NCBI GenBank assembly: GCA_008508345.1
Contig: QNGE01001228.1
Coordinates: forward strand, 58,664 to 122,663
DNA: 64,000 nucleotides
Reading direction: 5' to 3'
Source of the DNA: Paragonimus westermani
Lineage: Eukaryota; Platyhelminthes; Trematoda; Plagiorchiida; Troglotrematidae
Below the pieces are notes generated by a model. That model was not told the origin of the DNA and did no database searches. It saw nothing but the letters and a program-made list of their open reading frames with translations. A program made the translations under genes and the position numbers. Numbering within the stretch: position 1 is the first letter of the stretch; each line of letters begins with the position of its first letter. This document shows positions 47,398-58,977 of this stretch, in pieces.

Positions 47398-47808
47398 ATC
47401 GGAGATTTCGACCTGTCTTGGAAGTCCTAATAGCGGGGTTATCGATTGGAGTTAACAGAACAGTTACTGCGTCTTATCTGGAGACGATTGGGCACCCTGA
47501 TCATTACTCACAAGCGAGAGTGGTTGAAAGTTCAGATTTGATCATTCCGTCGTGCCTGATGTGAGGTGAATGGCGCAGTGGTCAACACGGTTGTCTTATG
47601 ATTGCAATGGCCGGAGTTCAAATCCCGGCCGTACCAGCAAGGATATGCACTACTGACGAGCTCTAATGAGAGCGAACTCGAGTCTAGTGTTTCTTCTCGA
47701 AATAGGCTGGCTGGAAAGTCTATCTGAATGCGAAGGCTGCAATCAAATGTGAGTGACGTTCAACTTGAAATAAACCGAATCCCTGATTACTCATCAGTAA
47801 CTGCCACT
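47398..47808 (+). repeat. Hammerhead-bearing SINE-like repeat, copy 7 (most complete)
   Basis: The longest copy: CCTAATAGCGGGGTTATCG and GGAGTTAACAG at the 5' side, CTGATCATTACTCACAAGCG, A-box TGGCGCAGTGG (47571-47581), B-box GAGTTCAAATCC (47613-47624), hammerhead (47647-47690), GGCTGGCTGGAAAGTC, ATCAAATGTGAGTGACG, and a tail ending ACTCATCAGTAAC. A-to-B spacing of about 32 bases fits a Pol III internal promoter derived from a tRNA. This resembles schistosome SM-alpha in plan (Pol III boxes followed by a hammerhead). Sequence identity to SM-alpha was not tested. Confidence 0.9.
47647..47690 (+). ncRNA. Hammerhead ribozyme motif 7 (one base deleted)
   Basis: Stem I GCACTA/TAGTGT (one wobble), core CTGACGA intact, stem II GCTCT/AGAGC perfect around AATG, but GAAA is shortened to GAA before CTCGAG. 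GTC is intact. Confidence 0.8.
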
Positions 47809-48048
47809 AATTTGTTGTAAGGTGCGGTATGTCACCTGAATTGCACTGATGAATGAGGACTTCCACAGAGAACTTGCGGAGACATTCTAACCATACAGCA
47901 TGCCAGATAAGTGACGCAAGGAGACTAATGCTATCTTAGTAACAGTCGCGAGCACACGTGTTGCGTTCACACGGCGTGGTTATTTGACAACTTGAAACTC
48001 GCTGAACTCAACGCTCCGCTGGGCCTCAGTGAAAATTTCAACCATATG

Positions 48049-48062
48049 CACACACACACACA
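48049..48062 (+). repeat. Short (CA)n microsatellite
   Basis: About seven CA units. Confidence 0.8.
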
Positions 48063-48188
48063 GTGTGATCTTTTGTTGGGCAGCCAAGTTTGTTTGTGTG
48101 CTGATGCATAGTAAGTCTACGGTTAATCGATAACTTACAAGCATCCACTGTAATGAAAATGTAACGAGCGATTTATTCACAAAAAATT

Positions 48189-48464
48189 TTAGTCATACTC
48201 ATCCCAGCAATAAACACCTACGGGATGTAAGAATGTTTCTTCTGTGGGAGTTGTTTTCATGTGGGTTGTCAGCAAAATCTCAAGCAACCAGTCGATGTGA
48301 ACGACAAGGAATTTGGCAGTGAGGAACGTTAAAATAGGCATACTCGTTTGCCTAACATTGGGGTCTAAACAAGACTGGTCCCAGTATCGAGACTTGTAAG
48401 GAAGCATCGTATCTAATGACTCCCATTTGCGACTCATCACAACGATTACCTGAATACCGTACAC
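48189..48464 (-). CDS. Candidate terminal exon with poly(A) signal, unknown
   Basis: On the - strand the frame ends with TFLHPVGVYCWDEYD and TAA. An AATAAA hexamer (complement at 48172-48177) follows 11 bases later. Upstream in the frame are MPILTFLTAKFLVVHIDWLL, possibly a hydrophobic segment, and EILLTTHMKTTPTEE. A start is annotated at 48464, but an acceptor ATTAG inside the frame could open an exon instead. No family recognised. The very short 3' UTR is a caution. Confidence 0.3.
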   Translation of the reverse strand: MYGIQVIVVMSRKWESLDTMLPYKSRYWDQSCLDPNVRQTSMPILTFLTAKFLVVHIDWLLEILLTTHMKTTPTEETFLHPVGVYCWDEYD

Positions 48465-48754
48465 AAATAAAAGACCTCACGGAAACAACAAGCAAAGTTG
48501 TTTACAAGAGGTTTAGATTAGCCGATTTAAAAAATAACCACATACTCCTCAGCCTTTCGCCATCCTGCATCCGTTACCCTGAACAAACATGCGGGCGGCA
48601 TAGTGCTACAGTATCCAGGACGAGACAAAAGCTGGACATTGGTGATTCGGACGCAACAACTATGTTGAATCACTCTCAGACTTTAGTTCAGCCAAGTATT
48701 GAGAGCATATCAGATTTCAGCTTGGCAGATCGATGTATAGAGACCATTTGCTAA
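48416..48754 (+). CDS. Open frame, unknown
   Basis: 112 codons with IKDLTETTSKVVYKRFRLAD and SISDFSLADRCIETIC at the end. The Ser/Thr content is moderate and there is no recognised domain. It overlaps the left-pointing candidate at 48189-48464 by about 50 bases, so the two are unlikely to both be exons of their full length. Confidence 0.2.
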   Translation: MTPICDSSQRLPEYRTQIKDLTETTSKVVYKRFRLADLKNNHILLSLSPSCIRYPEQTCGRHSATVSRTRQKLDIGDSDATTMLNHSQTLVQPSIESISDFSLADRCIETIC

Positions 48755-51744
48755 TGTTTTGATGTATCTGAGTGGTGCACCTTGTATGGACAAGTTTAAT
48801 TTTGTCTGATGAGAGTGCGGTGCTGCTGGAGGTATGGTTAAACCAGGTTTGTCTGTCCGAATATGGTACGTGGTACAAAAGTTTCGAACCTTCTAAAACT
48901 GACACTTTCTGGAGGAATATGCTTACAGATGACAACACATAACAATTTCGGCAGTGAGGAACTTCTTTTCGAGCAAATCAGACGTCAGAGGTGTGTTATC
49001 CGGTTCATTAATAGCACAGTCTGAAGTATCTACACTTGATAAATCACTCGATTATATAACTCACTGTTGCGCAAAACACTTGTACTTGGGATCTATTGAG
49101 TTCAATAATCCCTCATTTGATTTTAAAATTGAAACTACCCGTTAAACAGTATTAGAGAAGAATAGGTCGAATTATATTGAGAGGACGTTCCGATGCATTT
49201 TTGTGTGGTAGGCTTCAAAACATCTTACCATATAACGTGTGAAATTCCATTAATTGACAGTGCCATATCATTCCCAGAGAGGACAATTTCCTCCAAATAA
49301 ACTTCACAATTTTATGCATCAGATACCTCTTCTAACAAAACAAATATCCCACCGCTACACAAAAAACATACTTCTGTGACTGAACTGTGTAAATTCTCTC
49401 CTGAAAAGAGAAACACTGCAGTCATGTTGGACTAAACTTGATTTGATTGTGTTTTGGCCGCAGGCTGGATCAAATCGTTCGGAGACAAACTTCATGCATT
49501 ACCAAAATCTCATCTATTATGGGATTTGTTTGGTTGAACGTACAAATAAACAAAACTCAGATTGAAATGTGTGAAAACAGTGAATCTGGTCGTCCGGTTG
49601 CCCTAATGACTAGTGTTAGTAAGTGTTAGGTTTGGCGGACACCACAGAGCGAAGATTACCGTAATTGTTCGTGCCAAAAGTATTCCATCTGCCGGACCTC
49701 AATCATCCCGAACCGAACAACAACAAACGCTGGGTGGTATGAAGCTAACTGTTCTTCGGGAGCAAATCTCCAACAGCGTGCGGTGGTTGCGTAATTCTCA
49801 TCATAAGCTCAATTTGGAGGTCACCGAATATCTTGCTTTCCTTCAGATGAACTATAAGACTTCAATATTTAAGTATACTCTTAACGTGGCACCAGTTTTT
49901 TCAGGTCTATTTAGACAGTTCTCGTAGTGTGAAGTTATCCTACTCACTAGATCTAACTGAAACTGATCGGATTCCTTGAGAGTAAAATGGCGCACTTTCA
50001 CAGGAGGAAGTTTTGCCCTTGCAGAAAAGTGATTCTTAATGAGAGGATCAGCGCAGAGAAGTCTTTTAATGACCATAATGTCCGGTTTGTTGGCATGATC
50101 CACTGAGACCAGCTACTGTCTTTTGTAGGATGATGATGATGAGTCTCATCACGTGTGGTTGTTGAGACAGACGTAGGTGCCAAAGTTTCTCCACCAACTT
50201 GTCCCCGACAATTTTGTCCCCATAGAAAACGTCTCAGTTTGCTCTAAGGGCAAAGTGAATTAATCAGTGTTCTTCTCTGATCTTAATAGCTCCAAGTGAG
50301 CTTTAAAAAGGCCACCATATTGATACAACGACAAGGATGCCTAAAATCACTAATTTGGAGTGGTTGTCAGTGTGGTTGAGAACGACGCTTCAGCACACCC
50401 GTTGGTGGGAGAAATCAGGCAATCACGAAGCTCCTCATCTTCTAACCAAGAGCGATATTGCCTCACTGATCATTAGCCAGCACTGTAATTTCTCCTCCTA
50501 TCTTGCCACATGCTGATGAGCCCAGCATTTCGAAGTGGCTTAGTTGATTAGACGGTCGACCCGGTCAAGAAAAAGGCAATTCAGTTTCGTTCTTTCACCC
50601 TCCATCGGCACATCTATGGGTTTTATCTGCAAACTTTGTTGACCTGCGAGATTCTGCAGGCTATAATTGCTTGATTTTGCGTTAGTCGCATGCTTATCAT
50701 TGCTGTGCATATGTAAACCTTGACGTGCGTCGTAATCTATATCAGCCAATTACCCAACTTCAATGCTCGGGAGTGACCGGACCAGTTCTGATGTACCACA
50801 ATCATCCCGCAGTTTTCGCCCAATCGACTATATCACCAACTGCCAGCAGGTGTAACGAATGCAATTCATCCTCTTTATTCGTGTCCTGGCTGTTGGTTTC
50901 AAAGCGGCTGACAAGTATGTCTACTAATAACCGTTTCATAATTTGGCTATATGACTGGAAACGAACTTTACAGAAAATAATATGACTGGTCTGTTAGTGT
51001 TCATCTGAGAACTAATTAGGACACCCAGTTCCGTTTCATGTTAACATCGATAAAACGTAACTTACAAGGCAGTCAATTAAATTTCGATTGCGTGCATAAG
51101 ATGGCGAATGAACTGAGTCATTTTCGACCATTAACGCAAACTAGGTCAAAACAAGTGGAACATTGTAGCTTGTTTTCGTTTTCCGCATAAATAGAAGTCA
51201 TAATCGAACGTACACATTTTATTTGTACTGGTACGTGAATTAAAATCATTTTGCAGGTTTGCCGTGTATACATAACATTTTCCAGACAATATGCTAAACA
51301 GAATCGAAAGTCTCAACAAAACCGTTGGAAGAAGAAAATGGCTGGATGCAAGTTATTGATTAACAGATTGAGGATAACACAACCATACGAACAAGTTGTA
51401 ATACTTACGTTTCAACCACCTCGGATGGTCTGTATCAGGAATGTTTTAATCGAAATCACATTAACAAAGGATTTGCTGTGATTAGGTGAACTTGCGTTGC
51501 ATCTGATCGGAGTGGTCTAATCCCTTGCCTATCAAGTGGGGGTGAGATGCGTCCGTGTCTGGTGCTTTTTATCCATCCACGTTATCATTGGGTACTGTGT
51601 GTAAATGCTAGATGCAAGCATTTCGTATGGACTAGTCAGTACCAGGTTTACAATAACATAAAATGGCTTTTTATGTCGAACAGTTAGAGGGACAGGATGG
51701 ATATCAGTCGGTGGATTTGGAAAGGTCACGAAGTCCTGGACAGG

Positions 51745-52450
51745 GTCAGGTTAGGACGTATCTTGCGACTGCTTGAGTGTTTCAAAGACGTTGCCGTTCT
51801 TCGACAATATGTAGTTCTGCATCCATTTCGACAAATGCTCCTCCACCCTGGATATTAAGAACTTCTCGATTCTGTCTATGTAACTTTCTTTGCAGTTACA
51901 TGTAAATTGGTGGACACAATGTGATGTGGCACCGACAGAGAGATTTCCCTTAATTGAAAGCAGAGGGTTTGAGTTCGGCTGCGTTGTACGTTAGTTTAGT
52001 TGAATTCACCAGTCCTCGCGTTGTTTGATGCATATTGTCATCACCTTCAAAAGCTTGTTCCATATTAACCTTTTTCTTTCTCACAGTGACCACCCGCTTG
52101 GGTCTACAATGGTCTCCTGTGAATTTTCTTGGATAACTGTTAGATTGTAGTTGAGAAAATCATGTCTAGTTCCACTGCAAGACTCTCCTGTGAATAAATT
52201 CGTCTTACTCATGCGAATGGAGTATGTACTAGCACACGTTTGTGAAGGACTGGTATGACAGTTGTTGGATGATGAAGAGGCATGTACTTACTTGTCTTGC
52301 GAACTCGTTTCGCGGCTCCGTGCAATTGTTAATACAACTAGTGTTCCAGATGGCATTACGGTTTTTTATGGGAAGTTGGCAAGGAATGTGCGTGTTAAAC
52401 GGTTACCATGCATCAGAATTACACCGTGGACTTAGTGGATGATGTGCACT
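51745..52450 (-). pseudogene. Penelope-like linker and GIY-YIG endonuclease remnant
   Basis: On the - strand, in order: SGTLVVLTIARSRET, VLHKRVLVHTPF and VRRIYS (post-RT linker), AVELDMIFSTTI, YPRKFTGDHCRPKRVV, KKKVNMEQAFEGDD, STKLTYNAAELKPS, a frameshift at about 51960, then GNLSVGATSHCVHQFTCNC, KESYIDRIEKFLISR and VEEHLSKWM. The last three are the GIY-YIG endonuclease core with the conserved ExHxxKW end, although YIG reads YID. The C-terminal part after about 51750 is not recognisable. Confidence 0.87.
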
Positions 52451-52459
52451 ATCAGATAT

Positions 52460-55400
52460 GCGTACTCGGTCAATCTAGATATTACATCCTACAATGAGAG
52501 TGTAAGGGTTTTGGATCCACTGAGTCTGAGATGAAGGATAAAATAACTGGATAACTTTAACTTTTCCCGTTTACTGTTTCTGGCTTGATCAAGACCCGCT
52601 GGATAGGCATATGTAAGGATTGGTAACATTCAAGTAATCGGTTGTTATTTTGATGAAATTGTTGGTGGATTAAACACCATACTGATGTCGTCTAATATTT
52701 AACATGTTGATTCAAAACTTTAATTTCATTTCACTCGATTCCAGGGCTTGGATTTACAAGGCCTCAACCGTCGGGGTTCATGGTCTTAACATTCATTTTT
52801 GTTCAGATTTAGAAATTAGGAGCCGAATTTAGGTTGTTATCCCAAGTGCGCATGGCCACAGCCTCATTACTTCACGAAATGAGATCATGTTCAAGGTTAC
52901 TTATGTTTGCATGATTGTGTCGTTCGCAATATCTGGTTGCATCAAGCTGCTTATCGAAACCAAGTATTACTTACCCACATGCCATTCTTCTGACACTGTA
53001 GATGTGTACAAAAACGGCAGGATCAAACCAATGTTTCGATAACAGTGGGGGTCTTGGCTTCAGCATTTCTGCAATTGTTAGAGAACGTTCATTCCAATTC
53101 ATAGGTTTGTGATCGGAAAAAGACAGTCGCTACACATGAAAAAAGGACTATAAATTATACTTAGGAAGTATGAAGGAATTTGTCTGAGAACTTCAACGGA
53201 AGAATTTGTGTCATTACACTAGTTGCAAATGAGCCGTCCTGTTGAAAGGAATAATGCTGTTGTGATAGACGGAATGTGGAGTCATATGCCTGTGGACGTT
53301 TGGTCACCATGCAGGGGTTCCAAAGCCTTAAGCTGGCCATGTTAAGTGTTGACCTTGATGCGAGATCTGGAGCATTTCTTGATGTACTTTGTTCTTTCAG
53401 ATTGGTAAGAGAGCGTATTTTTGCCGATTCGCACACTGCGTATGTCCGGCGCATGATTATCTATATAACCAAATAACATTTCGCCACAACGTCCACTCGA
53501 AGGTTCCGTAGCAGTACATAGTGGCGGTATATTTTCATCGCAACTAACTTCCTTAATTCTTATAAGGACCGTTCAAATAAAATTCACTTCACATTTTTCA
53601 ATAGGATTGTTTTATTATGCAACAGAAATGGTTATTGTGCGTGTTAAAAGAAATTATTTTTTAAGGATTAAATGGTCATATAGATTTGTTGGGTGTTGAA
53701 AAGTACATGTAGGTTTTACATGCAATTTTCGTTTACCTGTTGTTGTCAACACAAAAGTGACTCCACAAGAAATCTTCACAAACACTTAGCTGTAGAACAC
53801 ATCCTTTTAACCGCCTTATCATGCAGCAGTCCTAACAGGCAAAAGTCGCCTCCTGTTCGATGCTTTTCTGTTCGTCTCACAGAACTGTCAGTTCACGGGG
53901 GGAGATGTATGGCGAACTATGCATAGTAATCACGAAAAAGCTTTCATGACTACGTTAAGATTTATTCAGCTAGCCACAAATCTATCGTTGGCACGGCCCT
54001 CCCGGTTGACTGCCATAGTGCCAAACGATTATCGAATAATAAAACTTCATAGACAGCGTTGTAATTCACCGTATTTCATTAGTTTGTTACTGACAACGTA
54101 GCTATCAAGCAGTTGAAAATCACTACAATATTTCAAAAACACAATACTGGGAAGTTAATTTGGCCACCGGTTGCTACGACTAAGGCCTGACTAAATGGCA
54201 GAGGATCTGCTTAAAACTGTCTGATCTGAAAATCAAAACGTTCGATTGCCTTCCTTCCCTGTAATTTTAGCACTCCTATCCTGCCTATAATACACAGTGA
54301 TAGATAAGTCGCTCTTTTATCAATATGTTAAAGAACTTTGTTGAAATGAATCAACGAGGTCACCAGTTACATCGATTGCCTCGCGCAACGAATAAGAAAC
54401 AGGATGCGAACGCAATGGCTGTGTGAAGAGACCAACATTTAGACAAAGTGACAATGTGGAAAATGTCTAAATTTTATGGTTTTAATGATGTATACTCCAC
54501 ACCCTGTTGATAAGTGGATCCGTCCAAAAAAGACCTGATAGATTTATGAGCAACTGGAACGTGAACAAAGGTCGGAAGTATCAAAATAATTCTGTTTAAA
54601 TGTGTTCACGGAGACTTACAAAGTAATGTTAGCTAGAGGGCTCTAAACGGAAATACTTCTGTCATTTCCTAGTTCCTAACAAAATGCAAGGCGTAGGACA
54701 CTTACAATACCGGTTAGGCTGAACCACACTGTCCACCCGTACTAGGTGCATTTCGATGGCTGACCCTGAATAATTTATGGTGTACCACCAGGTGTGCATT
54801 TTACCTAAACAAAGCTTAGAACACTTGACTTAATAAGCTGTTTCACGGAAGTTGTAGTTTTCAAAACGAACTATTTTTCGCTTAGTGGATAGTGGTTCGT
54901 AGAAGGTTCATTGACGCTTTCTATGGCGTATTGAATAACCCCGTAAACGTGTCATGTTAACCACACGGAAATGAATCGGAAAACACTGGGTGCGGATTAT
55001 TCGGAATGCACGCTGAGTCATGGGTTGGATTGACGTGGGAAAAAGTGAGGACAACAGTTAATTTTTTAAACTAAAACCTTGTGGCAATGTGGACGGGCAA
55101 TTTAATGAATATCAATTGTTTAGAATGATATTTAGATACACTCACAAGTGGACTTGAAGAACTTCCTTCTAATTAACAGACAGTTTGAAGCTAACCACTA
55201 CCAAGCCACGGGACAGAAGTAGCTGTGTTTGCGTGCGTATAATTTGAGTGACTTTGGACTATAGAAAAATCGTAACCAAGCCAGTTGTTTCTAGCACTAT
55301 GGTGGGCTAAGGGGACATCGGTGATGGCTATTGCTTTGTGCTTAGTGACTTTTGTAGACCAAGTTCGATAGTCAAACCGGATTATTTGCAATCTATGACA

Positions 55401-58050
55401 GCTTGTGTAACCTCACGATGGAAGCAACCAACGTGAATCTAAGTAATTAATTGAAAATACTGATTACTCAAGATCGAGTTGTATCGCGTGAGCTTATGAT
55501 CAGGAAGTTCAGTAACCGTGAGGTAAAATTTCCCTGCACAGGCCACGTTTTGTTTCTATCGAAATAAAACATCACACTAAAAGTGGCATAAGACAAACAA
55601 CGCTTACTTTGATGAAACCTTTTCACGGTTATCCTACTACTTTTAACGTTCAGTGAACTTTCCCGTAACACCTTGTCCACTACCCATGTTTTGTCAAATT
55701 GTGCACGGAATTGGATGAAAATGTTTGACACCATTGTAACCCCAAGATGAATCATATCTATAGCTGTGTTCCCCACAAACCGCGGTTCAGTTTATACGAG
55801 GCTGTAAGGGTCGTATCTACTGCAGAAGAGGGTGGCTGAATCGTCATAAGACGTCTGCGAATTGTATGAAGTGTTACCAACTAATGACAATAATGGACTT
55901 CACTTAGAGTAACAATCCATCAAATGGCGGTTCCGTTGACAAATCTGACATACTTTTCCAAACAAAGGCAATTGCAATCAGCTGAGCCGTCAGTCAAGCG
56001 ACACCACAGTAAATCCAACTTGGTTACAGTATTCAATAACACAGGTTGTGTGGTTATGTCAAGTAAAATGAGCAAATTCATCTGCAACGAGAAGTGCGTG
56101 ATCATTGGTGATCAGACTCAATTGGATTCGGTGGTTAAAACAGACAACGAGAGAGAGACGAGATACTAGGTATTATTGCTCGGAGAGGGTGGTGCCTAGA
56201 TGGTATGTTGAAGTGTATTTCACGTTGTCTTGTCATTCGGTGTGTTGGCTATAACTGGTTAGTCAGTTAGTTCGACGAATCACAGCTGAGTTTATCACAC
56301 TAGTGCGGTTGTCGTGACATTGCTTGTGATGAAGTGCCATACCAAACAATGAACAGGATAATGCTTATGTGACATCGAATCTGGCGTCACTGACCGAAGT
56401 GTTATGTGTGACTATACCGAACGCTTTCTGTCAGATACTGCGTGGTTCTTATTGCAGTGTACAACGGAGTGGAGCAACCGAGGGATTGCGTTACTCTGAA
56501 GAACAGAGTTACAGCAGAAATCTCGAATGGTGTTAAAAACTGACACACACGAATCACAGGCCCAATTAGTCGCACGTATAACTTCTGCAGTCAAAAATTC
56601 AAACTGTGTTAATCGCAAGACAACAAACTGTTTAACAGTAGTATTGCTAAGAATGTGGAGGAGACGGTTATCAACGTCTGAATATGGTTCACAATAGGAT
56701 ACGACGTGTTAGAGTGACAGTTCGCTTGAATGAGTACATGACAGACGAAATGTATACCGATAAACGCGTTGAAGGAGTCGTGGTTGCTTCCACGCAATAG
56801 CTTAGGTGAATAAACAACGATCTGCCAGTTCCGGACATGATTGTTCAAGCCGCAATACTCCTCGTGGACAGATAGTGCCATATTCAATCTCCATTTACGT
56901 GACAATTGATTTGATTTTGTTAAAGGCATATTGGTCAAATGCCAGTTTTGAACATTGTCGTCTTCAGGGAATCAGTAGAAGATTCAACAGGAGTAATTTC
57001 TATGGTCCATTCCTGGTAGTAACCTAATTCGTTGTCAACCACTGCCTTTCAGTCATATCGGCAGGAGTGGTTGCCAATAGTCTAATTCGCGTAGTCACTT
57101 CGTGTGGTCGAAATATTCACCGTCTAGTCGTGTTGTTGCAGGTACAGCAGTACACGTTCACGAACATCTGTCGCCAGAACTGTATATCAGATCCAGATGA
57201 ACCGCTATCTCACAGTAAACGAGCAGCGCATGTACAGTGGTCTAATCAACGAGACGGATACTGTTCGGAAAAATGGTGGGGCTCACCATTATCAATCAAA
57301 TGGTAAGAATGACCAAAATACGGTAACACCAAAGATGAGCTGTAACGGTTATGGATGTGCACAAAAAGTACGCATACAAATAAATGGAAGACGTATCAAT
57401 GAAAAATGGGAATAACTCAATGGCAAGTCAAAATCGGTTGGATTGGATAGGCCACCACCCGGGAGAAGGACAGCCCCAGAGTATGGTTTCGGAGAACGAC
57501 CGATAGATAATTCCACACGCGAGATGGGTTGACGAACGTTCGGCCTCGGTAGATCAACAGATACGTGGAGATGAAAAATTCCCCTCTGCGATGACTTCAA
57601 CGACCGAAAAATCTAGGCAAATGAAGAAGACCGAGACGTTACGCGGTAACTCCCGTTTATTCTTGATGGCAATCAAAATCAACAATGATGATAACTTGTC
57701 CAAACAAGTGTACAAATGCGGTTAACGAATCGGTATGTACAAAAAATATATAAACGAATTGCAAAATATAACTACGGGCTGTAGACACTATAATACTTCC
57801 CCACCAGAGCGTTTGTGGGTTGAAAACACGAAGAAAGAGCAACAGTGATGGGAAAACGAACCAAACGCTCGACAGCCATATCACGAATCGTAATTTTTAG
57901 GTTGTTTCTGCCAGTGAACCTACCATCCTCTACGTGTGGCAGGTTGTCCAAGATCACATTAGGGCTGAACTGCAGTTGGGTGTAATAATGTTGGGGATGG
58001 GGAAGAATTTTCTTTCAAAATTGGATCAGGTGTTTCAACATCCTCCTCTA
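52460..58050. other. No recognised feature
   Basis: Open frames up to about 109 codons with no domain similarity. A stretch at 57142-57302 (+) is bounded by TTGTTGCAG and ATG|GTAAGA and is open in two frames, which is weak evidence for an exon. Confidence 0.35.
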
Positions 58051-58054
58051 TCTA

Positions 58055-58745
58055 GTCTGGTTTCAGTCGATCAATTGGTGTGTATTTGCTCCGCCCAAGC
58101 CTTTACATTAATGAAAAGTTTTGTCGCGCTTAACCACTTTAATGGGCCGAAGCATCGTGGTTGTATAGGTTTCCTGAGGGCGTTTTGTCACATGAACACA
58201 AATTTACATGCGCTCAAATTCGGAGATTTTTGTTCTCGGCGTCACTGTTGACGGGTATTGTGAAACGAAGGCCGGATATGTGTTGTCGTAAAGTGAAATG
58301 TAACCTCAACCTGGGTCTCAGTGTGTCGACGGTTGAATTACTTCTCCTGGTTGCTTAAAATTGGTACCGCAAACTAACTCAGGGGTAGTGCAACCGATAT
58401 CCTCTTTAACGGTAGACCGGATTCCTAGGGGAATGAGTGGCAGACGCTCGCTCCATTTCGTTGCGTCAGACTGGGCGGTTGTCGAGGCTTTTAGGTGCCG
58501 GGGAAAACGCCCGACTAAATCATCAGCGTAAGGATGGTATGTTGTTGTTTTAATGTGTGAACATCCCAGTAACTGCACAGAGTCACGAAAAGCGGAAACC
58601 TGAAACTGGTTACCTGGATCCGTAATGATTGTAAATGGCATACTAATGTTAGCCACTCATTACTCCAAGAAGGTTTTGGCAACTGTTTCTGCTAAAACAG
58701 CTCTAATGGGTACACCTAAAATCCCACGGGTACAACGATCCATTT
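58055..58745 (-). pseudogene. Ty3/gypsy integrase fragment
   Basis: On the - strand: DRCTRGILGVPIRAVLAETV, AKTF, two stops, then ISMPFTIITDPGNQFQ (second catalytic Asp region), LLGCSHIKTTTYHPYAD, VGRFPRHLKAST, WSERLPLIPLGIRST, GCTTPELVCGT. This is the retroviral-type integrase core of Ty3/gypsy elements. The third catalytic acid, expected as the E in VERFHR, reads VGRFPR, so the site is broken. Further left, ALRKPIQPR, GPLKVVKR and IDRLKP correspond to the C-terminal domain after frameshifts. No LTRs or RT/RNase H were identified. Confidence 0.88.
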
Positions 58746-58885
58746 CGACCCGTCAGTTATTGACGAGATCATTTAAGTCTCTGTAATGCTGTTATCATCC
58801 AAGATGATTCTAGCTGTTTTACTGTCAGCCAACTAACATCACATCGATCGACCAAACCAGTATAACGTGATAAAGCAACTTATTG

Positions 58886-58906
58886 CTGTACCTCAGAGAG
58901 GTACAG
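58886..58906. repeat. Perfect 9-bp hairpin
   Basis: CTGTACCTC and GAGGTACAG flank a 3-base loop. It lies just upstream (on the - strand) of the readable gypsy integrase. Confidence 0.6.
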
Positions 58907-58938
58907 TGATAATGAAGTTGTCCGTCATCAGAGGATTT

Positions 58939-58977
58939 CATGACAGTAAAACTTAATACGATAAACCATACTGTCAT
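58939..58977. repeat. Inverted repeat of 10 bases
   Basis: CATGACAGTA and TACTGTCATG are exact complements separated by 19 bases. Confidence 0.55.

Larger units (their letters stand above)
47815..51740. other. No confident gene; candidate exons on both strands
   Basis: Contains the candidates at 48189-48464 (-) and 48416-48754 (+). Further open frames at 49613-49927 (+) and 49852-50103 (-) overlap each other, so at most one of that pair is coding. Confidence 0.35.

Noticed and set aside
47100..47808. CRISPR-like or bacterial origin for the inverted repeats
   Set aside because: The repeats are dispersed, contain tRNA boxes and a ribozyme, and the window has spliced animal-type genes, so a prokaryotic array is excluded.
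49613..50103. Overlapping open frames on both strands (49613-49927 + and 49852-50103 -)
   Set aside because: Both look protein-like in places, but neither has a domain or a consistent pair of splice sites that I trust. At most one can be real, and I cannot choose.
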